A DNA stretch of 55,339 bases from Desulfofustis sp. (GTDB lineage Bacteria > Desulfobacterota > Desulfobulbia > Desulfobulbales > Desulfocapsaceae), in the NCBI GenBank assembly GCA_022340565.1, contig JAJDNR010000050.1:1-55339 (forward strand). The letters run 5' to 3'. Positions within the stretch are counted from its first letter, which is position 1. Every line of letters begins with the position of its first letter. The notes beneath the pieces are model-generated. The model made no database searches. It was not told the DNA's origin and saw nothing but the letters and a program-made list of their open reading frames with translations. A program made the position numbers and the translations under genes. This document shows positions 40,850-49,183 of this stretch, one piece after another.

Positions 40850-43416
40850 TTGCTGTTCCCCATAAACGAATTGATTGATTGCCCGATCCTGAACAGTTCT
40901 GCCAGCGGCAGCCTGAAGTTGACATCCAGCCGAATCGGGTACTGCAATCCATTTCCCTGGCTGCTTTCAACGATGTGCCCCTGCTTGTCGAATTTGTAGG
41001 GAAGGGGCGTGGTCGGCTTGCCGTCCAGTTCCAGAGTCACCAGTAGATTTTCGCCGGAGCTGTCGAAGGTCAGTTTCGTCCAGTTGTAGGTAAAATCTTC
41101 CAGGGCTGCCAGCGAGTAGCCGAGGTAGCCGGTGTTGCCGACGTCTCCCATGCCTTGGCGCAGCAGCTCCGTGTCGGTGAACCGAACTATACCACCAGTT
41201 CCGGGTGTCGAAAACAGAAAACCCTTATCGAATTCCAGGGTGCGTTTTGAAACCCGTATCGGCAGCGTGCCGTTCAACGATCCTTCCCCTTCGGTTCCGT
41301 GCAAACCCAGTTGTTCGAGCAGACTGCCGAGCCTGATTCTGCTGCAGTAGAGGACAGTCTCTATTTCCGGGGAGTCCGGCGACAGCCGGATGCTGCCCGA
41401 ATCGAGCCTGCCGCTGCACCAGCTGAGCCGGCTTTTTTCGATAAACAGCGTGCGGCTGTCCTCGACTCTGAAACGCACGTCGGCATTGTCGAAGTGCAGA
41501 GAGGCAAGATCGATGCTGCCGGTGCTGCACTGCTGACTGGGGCTCGACGAAAGGCGGGGAAGTTCGGGAAATTCCACCGTGCAGTTGATCGAGTCGATCG
41601 ACAGGTCGGAATCGGGCAGCCGTATCGAAGCGTTCTGCAGCACCGTTTTCAGCGAGGCGGTTATCTGAGACCTGCCGGCGGCAGCCGTTCCGGAGGCGGA
41701 AAGCGTTCCAGAAATGTCCACATCGACCGGGAGCCCCAGTTGAGCCGGCAGCGCTTCGGGTGCCAGATGGAGCGGGGCAAGGGTCCATGCGGCATGGCCG
41801 GTACCATCAGGGACTGACATCTCTGCATCGAATGCCACGTGCAGATTCGGATTGAACAGACCGTCAATCGATCCGCCGGCGCGGTAGATCTGGTCCTTCT
41901 GTCGAAGCGAAGCCGCAACCGAGACGAGTTTTTCCCCGTTCAGCAGAAGGGCGCCGATCTTGATGATTCCCTTGGAAAATTCATTGCCCAGCGATGAAGC
42001 CGTTGTATAGGGCAGACTGAAGTTGAGATCCTGGAGCCTGATTGCATGGCCTGGCAGCTCTGCGGATGCCAGCGAGCCCGACATCCGGACGCCATAGTCG
42101 TCGCCGATGCGGACGGCCGAGGTCTGAATATCGACGGCCGAGGTCTCAATACGGGTGGTTCCGCGGGCGATCGTGAGCGGTGCACTCTTCACGTCGAGGC
42201 GGACCTGAGTGCGGTCATCATGTCCATCGAACGTCCCCGAAACCTGCACCTTTTGGGGGCCGGAAATCGAGACATCACCGGCCAAGGCGAGGGGCTGAGT
42301 GGATCGGTACTCTCCGCTGAATTCACCCCGGTATCCGTTTTCCTTTGACCAGCTACCGTCGAACTGCAGGGATAACGGTGACCCGCCTGTATCCGCTTGG
42401 CCAGCCAGCCGCAGGGAGGTGTCGAGCTGTCCGGCGGCGTGCATTCCGCCGGTCCGGAAGGTGGCAGTGCCGGCAATGTCGACGTGCGTCTGGATCGGAG
42501 CGCTCAGCGGAAGCGATGATACCCGGTAGGTGTGATCCTGACCGGTGCCGGACAGTGCAAAGGCTACCTCGTCGCCGCTGTGAGCATCTCCGATTACGAT
42601 CCGGCCCTGGGAAAATCCGAGTGCCGCCAGTCTGCCGTCCAGGCGGTAGTGTTTCAGGGCCAGGCCCTGCCGGTCCATTTCCAGATCCAGGCGGGCGGCA
42701 GGTACCGTGAAATTGAGAGATTTCAATGCGTCCGGCAGCACGTCCCTGCGAACAAAGAGGCCGCCGTTTTTCAATTCCATGGTTGTCTTTATTTCGCTGT
42801 CCGCTGCCGCTGCCTTGAAGGTGACATCCGCCTCGACATCGTCGAACAGGTGGAGCGAACCCTGAATCGATTCGAGCAGCCTCTGTTGCTCGATCTCCCT
42901 GAATCCTGTCTGGAGATTCCCATCGAGTCCGACCTGCAGTTCCCATCCTGACCCATCGTGGATGACAATGCGGCATTGTCTGAAATTCAGCGCTTTAACC
43001 CCGAACGGCAGCAACAGGAGCCGATCGGATGATTGCGGGCCGCTCGCCGGCGGCGGCTGGCCGGCAGTGCCGGGAAACAACCAGCGGCCCTGATCCCGGT
43101 ACAGATGGAAAACGGCCTGACTCAGTTCAAGCGAATCGATGGATCTGCTGCGCAGCGATCCGGCGGTGTAGCGCAGCCTGAAGTGGGGGATCGAGGCGAG
43201 CGGCTTGTCATGCTGTTCCAGTTCAATGCTCCCGGACAGTTCCTGGTGGGTGAGACGGAAAATCGAGGCCTGTGCGGATGAAAACGGCGTCTTGTCGAGC
43301 AGCGGGGGCAGCACCCAGCGGTCGACGATCAGCGGCAGCGCCAGCAAACCGATGAGAACCACACCCGCAATGAAGCAGGCGCAAATGATCAGCTTGAAGA
43401 ACATGGATCTGGGCAT
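40846..43416 (-). CDS. ydbH: YdbH-like AsmA-family intermembrane lipid-transport protein
   Basis: 856-residue protein with one N-terminal transmembrane helix (about residues 7-31) and a long periplasmic part of beta-strand repeats, as in YdbH, YhdP and TamB, which form hydrophobic grooves carrying phospholipid to the outer membrane. The C-terminal region (FDKGFLFSTPGTGGIVRFTD, then LEDFTYNWTKLTFDSSGENL, LDGKPTTPLPY and VNFRLPLAELFRIGQ) matches the DUF748/YdbH end well. It is first gene of ydbH-ynbE-ydbL-cmoA-cmoB. E. coli homologues are 879 residues, so this one is near full length. Confidence 0.85.
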   Translation of the reverse strand: MPRSMFFKLIICACFIAGVVLIGLLALPLIVDRWVLPPLLDKTPFSSAQASIFRLTHQELSGSIELEQHDKPLASIPHFRLRYTAGSLRSRSIDSLELSQAVFHLYRDQGRWLFPGTAGQPPPASGPQSSDRLLLLPFGVKALNFRQCRIVIHDGSGWELQVGLDGNLQTGFREIEQQRLLESIQGSLHLFDDVEADVTFKAAAADSEIKTTMELKNGGLFVRRDVLPDALKSLNFTVPAARLDLEMDRQGLALKHYRLDGRLAALGFSQGRIVIGDAHSGDEVAFALSGTGQDHTYRVSSLPLSAPIQTHVDIAGTATFRTGGMHAAGQLDTSLRLAGQADTGGSPLSLQFDGSWSKENGYRGEFSGEYRSTQPLALAGDVSISGPQKVQVSGTFDGHDDRTQVRLDVKSAPLTIARGTTRIETSAVDIQTSAVRIGDDYGVRMSGSLASAELPGHAIRLQDLNFSLPYTTASSLGNEFSKGIIKIGALLLNGEKLVSVAASLRQKDQIYRAGGSIDGLFNPNLHVAFDAEMSVPDGTGHAAWTLAPLHLAPEALPAQLGLPVDVDISGTLSASGTAAAGRSQITASLKTVLQNASIRLPDSDLSIDSINCTVEFPELPRLSSSPSQQCSTGSIDLASLHFDNADVRFRVEDSRTLFIEKSRLSWCSGRLDSGSIRLSPDSPEIETVLYCSRIRLGSLLEQLGLHGTEGEGSLNGTLPIRVSKRTLEFDKGFLFSTPGTGGIVRFTDTELLRQGMGDVGNTGYLGYSLAALEDFTYNWTKLTFDSSGENLLVTLELDGKPTTPLPYKFDKQGHIVESSQGNGLQYPIRLDVNFRLPLAELFRIGQSINSFMGNSK

Positions 43417-43930
43417 GGGGTACGCTGCTCTGAGTAGTGTGGAGGTCTGGGCGGTATCTGAAATAGTTTTGCTTTCTGTAAACGTACAATGATTCGATGT
43501 AAATTAAATAGAAAAATTTTCAGTATTTTCAGTTTGATCGGCTATTGACTCCGACTGAAGCGCCGAATCCGGCAGGGTGCCCGCTCTGGAAAATTCTGTT
43601 GTAATGGGGTAGATAAGCAGGTATAACCATCCGGCTTTACGCATCATCCGCTTGACCTGACCTTCATGGAAAATAAAATTAAAGAATAAATATCTAAAAA
43701 TATCAAATTATTGTTTAGTGTCGTTTGGTACATGTCAATCAGTGGTTTGTTTTTCTCGAATCAACAGTGAGAAGACAGAAATTACCACCCTCCGGGCGAG
43801 TATGTAAGGTCTGCGATCCCGCGTCGCTTTTGAGGGATGTATAGTGCCTCTGGAGCCTCACCCACGTTCTCTTGACTCACAGGCCGTCTCAACTCGTGAA
43901 CGTCAGGTTAGCCAGATGCAGGTATAAGTT
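43417..43930. other. Divergent intergenic region ydbH / carrier gene
   Basis: 514 bp without a gene. The middle (43660-43760) is strikingly AT-rich next to GC-rich coding DNA and carries the promoter at 43652-43679. The segment 43780-43930 is a leader of about 150-250 nt in which no known riboswitch or tRNA was recognised. The ydbH promoter must lie in 43440-43560, but no good boxes were found. Confidence 0.5.
43652..43679 (+). promoter_or_regulatory. Promoter for the carrier/ligase pair
   Basis: Plus strand: TTGACC (43652-43657, 5/6) - 16 bp - TAAAAT (43674-43679, 5/6). The predicted start near 43686 leaves about 245 nt before the ATG at 43931. Confidence 0.45.
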
Positions 43931-44584
43931 ATGACACGCGAAATAGACTTTGATGAGATTCTGGCCAGATATCGGTCCGATCCGTATAAGTACATCGATA
44001 TCGTCGCGCCCCATACCGGTACGGTCAGTTATCTGGTTGAAAAGGGTAACGAGGTGGAGGCGCCGGGCGGAGAGTGGAAACACATTCCCGGAACCTCCCT
44101 GTTCAAGATCAACCGTGAAAACAACCCGAAAACGGTCAATGCGCCGATCAACGGAATCATTTCCGAAATCCGGGGGGAATGCGAGGGACGATTTGTCGAA
44201 GCCGGGGAAAAACTGCTGACGATCAGGCATCCGCTCAAGAAAAAGGATATTATCGAGTCGATCCTCAAAGAGGTGCTCTATCTTTTTCCGGCCCCCGAAT
44301 CGGCAAAGTTTTTCTTTTCCCTGGATATACAGTCGCGCTTCGACAAGAAGGGAACCCGAGGCGTCACGATCAGGCCGGGAGAAGAGGTTTTCACGATGTC
44401 GCTGATGAAGAGGGACACCCCGGTAACCTACACCGGGGTCGAGGGCATTATCCATTCCATCTACTTCAAGCCCGGCGTGTCGATTCAGCAGGGGGAACCG
44501 CTGGTCGGCGTGTGCCCGGTCGACAAACTGGGGCTGATTCAGAAGGTCATCACCAGGGTCAAGGCCGAGTGGGACGCGATGTAG
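43931..44584 (+). CDS. Biotinyl/lipoyl-fold carrier-like protein with MKR site
   Basis: 217 residues containing two biotinyl/lipoyl-like half-barrel patterns. The first runs DIVAPHTGTVSYLVEKGNEV to LFKINR (Lys59) and TVNAPINGIISEI. The second runs MSLMKRDTPV (Lys160) to TGVEGIIHSIYFKPGVSIQ and GEPLVG. In biotin carriers this stretch is MKM followed by a hairpin and the same G-hydrophobic strand, so Lys160 sits where biotin is attached, but in an MKR context. No enzyme partner domain is present. The biotin-ligase homologue follows after 34 bp, so the two probably act together; the modification and purpose are unknown. AGGT lies before the ATG. Confidence 0.65.
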   Translation: MTREIDFDEILARYRSDPYKYIDIVAPHTGTVSYLVEKGNEVEAPGGEWKHIPGTSLFKINRENNPKTVNAPINGIISEIRGECEGRFVEAGEKLLTIRHPLKKKDIIESILKEVLYLFPAPESAKFFFSLDIQSRFDKKGTRGVTIRPGEEVFTMSLMKRDTPVTYTGVEGIIHSIYFKPGVSIQQGEPLVGVCPVDKLGLIQKVITRVKAEWDAM

Positions 44585-44618
44585 TGCTCCGCTTACCTCG
44601 GTACCCGGGCCGTAAACC

Positions 44619-45542
44619 ATGACCCGCCACCTGAGCATGCCGCGCCTCCAGGCGTATCTGAAAGACACGGAACTGCCGGCCAGATCGGTCTTATGGCCGG
44701 TGGAAGAGGCTCAGAAGATCATCCGCTACGGTTCCTTCGTAGGCTCCCTTGTCGAGCATCACCGCACGCTTGATCGTGCCATGATTCATGCCCGTGCCCA
44801 TATCGAAGGCTGCGAGCGGAGCAACGTCTCGGTAACCAGCGGCACCGTGATCCTGGCAGACCGGCTGACCGGCTCCAAGGGGCGCTTCACCCGCACCTGG
44901 TACGCTCCACAGGGCGGGCTGTGGGGGTGTATGATCTATATCTCCACGCTGCTGCCCCGCTACCGGATACTGGTGCCGCTGGCGGTCGGAATCGCTTGCT
45001 GTGAGGCAGTCAGGGAGCAGGGTGCGGAGCAGGCCGTGATCCGATGGATAAACGATGTCCTGATCGACAGCCGTAAGGTCGGAGGCTTTTTGGCCGAGAA
45101 TTTCACCGGGCACAGATCCCGGGAGGACTATTGTCTGCTCGGCTTCGGCATCAACATCAATAACAGCCGATTTCCGGATGAACTCGACCAGATTGCCACG
45201 TCCCTTAAAAACCGGCTTGGCAGGGAGGTCGATATCGAGCAGTTCACCTACTGCTTCCTCGCCAAGCTGTGCTGGAATCTCGGCCTGCTCTATTACCGGG
45301 AACAGCGGGAGTTGGAGGCAGGAAATTCCGATTCCGCAGACAAGCATCCCCTGGTGGCGCGCTGGCTCGAACTCAGCGATTCGGTTGGCCGACCGGTGGT
45401 GTTTGGCTTCGATGTAAGGGAGAATCCTCAATACCGGGCGACCGTCACCGGCATTACCAATGACGGCGGTCTGCTCCTGAAGCTTGACGACGGCGCCGAG
45501 GTTGTCGAGCACAGCGGCGAGATCCGCTATGTTAAGGGGTAA
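44619..45542 (+). CDS. Biotin-protein ligase homologue (BirA/LplA fold)
   Basis: 307-residue ligase of the BirA catalytic family, without an N-terminal HTH. The adenylate-binding loop GRGRxGR is altered to SKGRFTR, followed by RTWYAPQGGLWGCMIY as in BirA. RWINDVLIDSRKVGGFLAE matches the WPND...KxxG motif including the catalytic Lys, then CLLGFGININNSRFP and a C-terminal SH3-like domain (VTGITNDGGLLLKLDDG). The long N-terminal extension (about 75 residues) and altered loop set it apart from standard biotin ligases. It probably modifies the carrier encoded just upstream. A standard housekeeping role as BirA cannot be excluded. Confidence 0.75.
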   Translation: MTRHLSMPRLQAYLKDTELPARSVLWPVEEAQKIIRYGSFVGSLVEHHRTLDRAMIHARAHIEGCERSNVSVTSGTVILADRLTGSKGRFTRTWYAPQGGLWGCMIYISTLLPRYRILVPLAVGIACCEAVREQGAEQAVIRWINDVLIDSRKVGGFLAENFTGHRSREDYCLLGFGININNSRFPDELDQIATSLKNRLGREVDIEQFTYCFLAKLCWNLGLLYYREQRELEAGNSDSADKHPLVARWLELSDSVGRPVVFGFDVRENPQYRATVTGITNDGGLLLKLDDGAEVVEHSGEIRYVKG

Positions 45543-46313
45543 TCAGCGAGGCAGGGACCGTGGAACAAAGGATTTCCAGGAATGGATATCGCGCTGGAAC
45601 AGATATCGGCTGTAGCGGTAAGCGTAGTCCAGCATCTGGTCGAGAACGGTTCCGGCCGGTTTGAAGCGGCTCAGCCTGTTGACCGGCTGCTGCTGGACCG
45701 CCCCGATCATCTGCATGGCTCCCGACGTCATCCACCCGCTGGCGGCGCCCAACGGCGGAGAACAGCGGCTGCAGACAATCCCGCCTGCTTCGGTGCTGAA
45801 GACAGCGCTGTCGCCATTTTCCGGGTTGCGTCCGCATTTCTGGCAGGATGAGAAATTGGGGCGGTAGCCCAGGTAATCGAACAGCTTTACCAGAAACAGA
45901 GCCACCACCTGCCTGCGGTTGCCTGCCTGGTTGAGCGAATGCAGCGCCCACAGCGCCAGTTGGAAGATATTGTCGTCGTTCAGCGTCTCGTTGGTCACCA
46001 GCAGCATGTATTCCCTGATTACCGAAGCCGCCAGGTAGCGGGTGAAATCCAGGCGCAGGGAGATGAAACTGTTGATCAGCTCCGCCTCGTCCAGCAACGC
46101 GAGTCCGGCTGCGGATCTCCGGGAGTAGGAAATCTGCACGAAGCTGAACAGTTCCAGCTTGTTGGTGAAGCGTTTCTTGCTGCGGTGCGCGCCTTTCGCG
46201 AACAGGGTGAGCCGGCCGATTTCCTGGCAGAAAAAGGTGACGATCTTGTCGGACTCTCCGTAGTCGTGGCTCTCGAGTACGAGCGCCGGGAGGTCGGAGC
46301 GGACACGCACCAT
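45543..46313 (-). CDS. recO: DNA repair protein RecO
   Basis: RecO loads RecA onto SSB-coated DNA in the RecFOR pathway and anneals strands. The 256-residue protein has the N-terminal OB fold (LVLESHDYGESDKIVTFFC, then GRLTLFAKGAHRSKKRF), a helical core and a C-terminal zinc motif CQKCG...CSRC. GGGAGG precedes the ATG. It lies 20 bp downstream of the RodZ-like gene. Confidence 0.95.
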   Translation of the reverse strand: MVRVRSDLPALVLESHDYGESDKIVTFFCQEIGRLTLFAKGAHRSKKRFTNKLELFSFVQISYSRRSAAGLALLDEAELINSFISLRLDFTRYLAASVIREYMLLVTNETLNDDNIFQLALWALHSLNQAGNRRQVVALFLVKLFDYLGYRPNFSSCQKCGRNPENGDSAVFSTEAGGIVCSRCSPPLGAASGWMTSGAMQMIGAVQQQPVNRLSRFKPAGTVLDQMLDYAYRYSRYLFQRDIHSWKSFVPRSLPR

Positions 46314-46332
46314 CGGTTATGCCCTCCCAGTG

Positions 46333-46845
46333 CTACGGGGACGTCTGCGGCTGCTTCTGTTCGATGATTTCTATGTGCGGTTCCTGGAAGCTTCTCAGCC
46401 ACTGACTGATCTGGTTGGCAGGGTTGTAACCGGCGTACCAGCAGATACCGGTACCAATGAGAATGACGGCCAAGATCGAGATACCGACCGCCGTGCGCAG
46501 GAAATGTGAAGGACGCTCCGCCATGCTGCCGATCTGTTTTCCCCTGACAGTCGGGGAGAGTGCGTCCGGTGTCTTGACGAGATCAGCGTTCTGGTAATCG
46601 ACGAGAAACCGTTTGACCGTTTCTTCCCTGTCGAGGTTGAGCAGTTCGGCATAAATGGCGTAGAACCCCCGGGCGAAGGCCAGGGCCGGAAGTGAACCGT
46701 GGTCGTCGGCCTCCATGGCTCTGATCGTTGCCGGAGGGATCTTGGTTTCTTCGGATACGTCTCTGATGTCGAGGGAGCGCTCCAGTCTCAATTTGCGAAA
46801 GAGCATTCCCAACGATTCATTGTCCGATGTGTTCAGGTCCATCAT
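46333..46845 (-). CDS. RodZ-like HTH-transmembrane protein
   Basis: 170 residues. An N-terminal Xre/HTH_25 domain (about 10-80: LGMLFRKLRLERSLDIRDVS, ETKIPPATIRAMEADD, ALAFARGFYAIYAELL) matches the RodZ cytoplasmic domain that binds MreB. A basic linker and one transmembrane helix (about 118-138) follow. The periplasmic tail is only about 30 residues, much shorter than the RodZ beta domain. It may help shape cells or be a truncated RodZ. It sits between surA-like and recO in the same direction. Confidence 0.75.
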   Translation of the reverse strand: MMDLNTSDNESLGMLFRKLRLERSLDIRDVSEETKIPPATIRAMEADDHGSLPALAFARGFYAIYAELLNLDREETVKRFLVDYQNADLVKTPDALSPTVRGKQIGSMAERPSHFLRTAVGISILAVILIGTGICWYAGYNPANQISQWLRSFQEPHIEIIEQKQPQTSP

Positions 46846-46884
46846 CTTCTCTTCAGCGGTGAGTATATCGGGAGCACGGTGTGA

Positions 46885-47910
46885 TTACAGTGATGTCCTG
46901 ATATAGGCCCGTTCCCGGATTCCTGCTATCCACGACTCGAACTCTTTTTCCAGTTCCTGACGATACAGTATCTCCCGGATCTCCTCCTTGACGTCTCCGT
47001 ACGGGACCCGCAGGACGATGCCGCCCTCCTTGCTGGAGAGCAGTTTGAAGAACTGATAACCAACCGGTGTTTCAACGATATCGCTGACTTCACCGGGAGT
47101 CAGCGAGGTAACGGCATATTTCATGTAGCTCGCCAGTTCGTTTTCTTCGAACGAGCCGATATCACCGCCTTCATCAGCTGAAGGAAGATCTGAGAACTTT
47201 CTCGCCAACTCCTTGAAATCACTGCCGCTGAGTGCCAGCTGGCGGACCCGCTCGGCTTGTTCCCGGGCTGCCTGCTTGTTTTTTTCCAGGGTTGCAGGGT
47301 CGATTTCCTGTCCCTCGGTCTCACCCCAGCCGATGCCGATCTGCAGGAGGTAGTAGCTTCCCTCCTTGACCTGCTCCGTGTAATGAGTGTCGTAATAGTC
47401 GAGAATCGCCTCCTCGGTGATGACGACTTTGGATCGGACGTCCCGGCTCACCAGTTTGTTCTGGTAGATCTGGCTTTTCAGGTTGGAAAGGTAGGTTTCC
47501 TCAGTGACGCCGTTGCGTTTGAGTTGCCTGAGCAGTTCCTCCCTGGATACACGGTTGGCCGCCAGCACCTGCTCGAAGGATTCCTGGATTTCCTCGTCGG
47601 TTACCGTAATACCTTGTTTCGTCGCTTCCTGCTCGATCAGTTTTTTGTCGATGAGGCTGCGCAGAATATCTTGGCGAACCTGCTGAACCGCTGCCATCCG
47701 GTCCTCACTCGGAACCTCCAGGGCGATTTTTCTCAGGAATCCTTCACCTTCCTCCTCCACCTCCGACAGGGTGATCACGTCGCCGTTGACTTCCGCGACC
47801 ACCCGGTCGACGACTTCGGCGGACGCGAACGAGCGGAACATAAGAATCAATGCGCAGATACATGCAGCGATGCAGGAAATGGCTCTCGATGTTGACAGGG
47901 GCGTGCTCAT
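46885..47910 (-). CDS. SurA-like periplasmic peptidyl-prolyl isomerase/chaperone
   Basis: 341 residues with a signal peptide (about 1-31, ending RSFASA). The SurA N-terminal domain follows (VVDRVVAEVNGDVITLSEVE), with long chaperone helices including RSLIDKKLIEQEATKQGI. One parvulin/rotamase region follows (about 220-305: FKELARKFSDLPSADEGGDI, LASYMKYAVTSLTPGEVSD, VGYQFFKLL). E. coli SurA has two rotamase domains; one is usual in deltaproteobacterial homologues. The likely role is folding of outer-membrane proteins. GGAG lies before the ATG. Divergent from tlpA. Confidence 0.88.
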   Translation of the reverse strand: MSTPLSTSRAISCIAACICALILMFRSFASAEVVDRVVAEVNGDVITLSEVEEEGEGFLRKIALEVPSEDRMAAVQQVRQDILRSLIDKKLIEQEATKQGITVTDEEIQESFEQVLAANRVSREELLRQLKRNGVTEETYLSNLKSQIYQNKLVSRDVRSKVVITEEAILDYYDTHYTEQVKEGSYYLLQIGIGWGETEGQEIDPATLEKNKQAAREQAERVRQLALSGSDFKELARKFSDLPSADEGGDIGSFEENELASYMKYAVTSLTPGEVSDIVETPVGYQFFKLLSSKEGGIVLRVPYGDVKEEIREILYRQELEKEFESWIAGIRERAYIRTSL

Positions 47911-48158
47911 GATGCTCCAGCCGGTTTGACAGTCCCTGCGGGAAATCCAGTCGGTGCCAGACGGTGTCCCGCATAAAACCAGTTTCTTGTTTTCTGCCGA
48001 TAACGAATAATAATGTCAGCACCAAATGAATATAATACAGGCAGGCGGATTATTCTAGCAACACCTTTCCGGCATGGTTCCCCATATTACCGGTGGCATA
48101 ATTCGCGAGGCGCAGGTATCATTGGTCCACATACGGGAAATCTGAAAAGGAATATGAC

Positions 48159-48656
48159 ATGCGAAAATCTCTCCACTATATGGTCGTAATCTTGCTGGCT
48201 GTCTGGCTGTTTCCGGCGGCGGCACCGGCACCGGCGGCGGCCGCCGCAAAGATGCCTTCGTTCGAGCTCGAGGACGTGTCGACGGGCAAGCCGGTCTCCT
48301 CTGAAACGTTCACGGGGAAGTCCCTGCTGGTCATTTTTTTTGCCACCTGGTGTCCTCCCTGCGTCCAGGAGATACCCGATCTCATTAAACTTCACGACCA
48401 ATACCGGGACAACGGTTTCTCGGTGGTCGCCTTCTCTGTTGACCAGGGAAAACGAGAGGTTCGGGAACTGGTGGAAAAAAAACAGATCAACTACCCGGTG
48501 ATGATGGCCGATGATGCGATCACGAGGGATTTCGGCGGGGTTTATGGGATTCCGACATCGTTTCTGATCAGCAAAAAGGGAACCGTGGTAAAGAAGTACT
48601 CGGGGTATGTGCCGCATTCCATCCTGGTCAGGGATCTCGAACAGGTTATCAACTGA
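48159..48656 (+). CDS. TlpA/ResA-like periplasmic thioredoxin
   Basis: 165 residues with an N-terminal hydrophobic signal or anchor (about 5-30) and a thioredoxin fold of the TlpA/ResA class. The active site is WCPPC (Cys65, Cys68), with the cis-Pro loop at GVYGIPTSFLI. Such proteins reduce apocytochrome c or other periplasmic disulfides and get electrons from CcdA-type proteins, one of which is encoded at 26573. GGAAT lies before the ATG. TATAAT at 48031-48036 may be its -10. Confidence 0.88.
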   Translation: MRKSLHYMVVILLAVWLFPAAAPAPAAAAAKMPSFELEDVSTGKPVSSETFTGKSLLVIFFATWCPPCVQEIPDLIKLHDQYRDNGFSVVAFSVDQGKREVRELVEKKQINYPVMMADDAITRDFGGVYGIPTSFLISKKGTVVKKYSGYVPHSILVRDLEQVIN

Positions 48657-48677
48657 TGGCTCAGGTTCAGGCGGCAC

Positions 48678-48706
48678 TTGACAAGCTGTTGCAAAGCGGG
48701 TACGTT
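48678..48706 (+). promoter_or_regulatory. Promoter of the small exported protein
   Basis: Perfect TTGACA (48678-48683) - 17 bp - TACGTT (48701-48706, 3/6). The start near 48713 gives a leader of about 125 nt before the ATG at 48840. Confidence 0.45.
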
Positions 48707-48839
48707 AGGTTATCCTTAAATAGGCAATTATGGCTGTCGGCGGCAAGCGTTTGAGTCTGCCTCCGAAGAGGTTCATTATGGTGCGGTGAGTGCCGGATCT
48801 GATTCCGGCATAGTCTTAAATCAAGAAAGGAGATCGATC

Positions 48840-49046
48840 ATGAAGAAGGTTCTGGCTGCTGCTTTTGTGCTGCTGTTTGTCGTGGGTACCGCTTCCGCAA
48901 GTTTCGCTGCAAAGGTGAAATGCACGGTTGAAAGCGTGGAGGGCGATAAAGTCACCCTGACCTGTGAAGATGCCGATAAGTTCAAGTCTGGCGATGAGCT
49001 GAAAATCACGACCCCGAAGAAAGGCGGTGCCGTAGAAGGCTGCTGA
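48840..49046 (+). CDS. Small exported protein, function unknown
   Basis: 68 residues from the ATG at 48840, preceded by AAGGAGAT. A clear signal peptide (MKKVLAAAFVLLFVVGTASA, cleavage near SFAA) leaves a mature domain of about 45 residues: two cysteines within VKCTVESVEGDKVTLTCEDA, a charged middle and a C-terminal Cys. The pattern suggests a small beta-sheet (OB/SH3-like) periplasmic protein. It stands alone between its own promoter and a strong terminator, which suggests high expression. No family assigned. Confidence 0.8.
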   Translation: MKKVLAAAFVLLFVVGTASASFAAKVKCTVESVEGDKVTLTCEDADKFKSGDELKITTPKKGGAVEGC

Positions 49047-49079
49047 TTGACAGCAAACCCGATGTTCTGCACTGTGACG

Positions 49080-49114
49080 GGCCGGCTGACGAGAGTCAGC
49101 CGGCCTTTTTTTTT
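49080..49114 (+). terminator. Strong terminator after the small exported protein
   Basis: GGCCGGCTGAC (49080-49090), loop GAGA, GTCAGCCGGCC (49095-49105), then nine T residues (49106-49114). Perfect 11-bp stem with a tetraloop. Confidence 0.95.
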
Positions 49115-49183
49115 ATTTGAAAACCATCGATTTTTAGACCATATCCAGCTGTAATACTTGTTCCGTGCACATCAGGAGGCGTT

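Noticed and set aside
49044-49130. Possible second selenoprotein: TGC-TGA at the end of the small exported protein
   Set aside because: Read-through would run into the terminator stem and T run; no family support for a C-terminal Cys-Sec pair.
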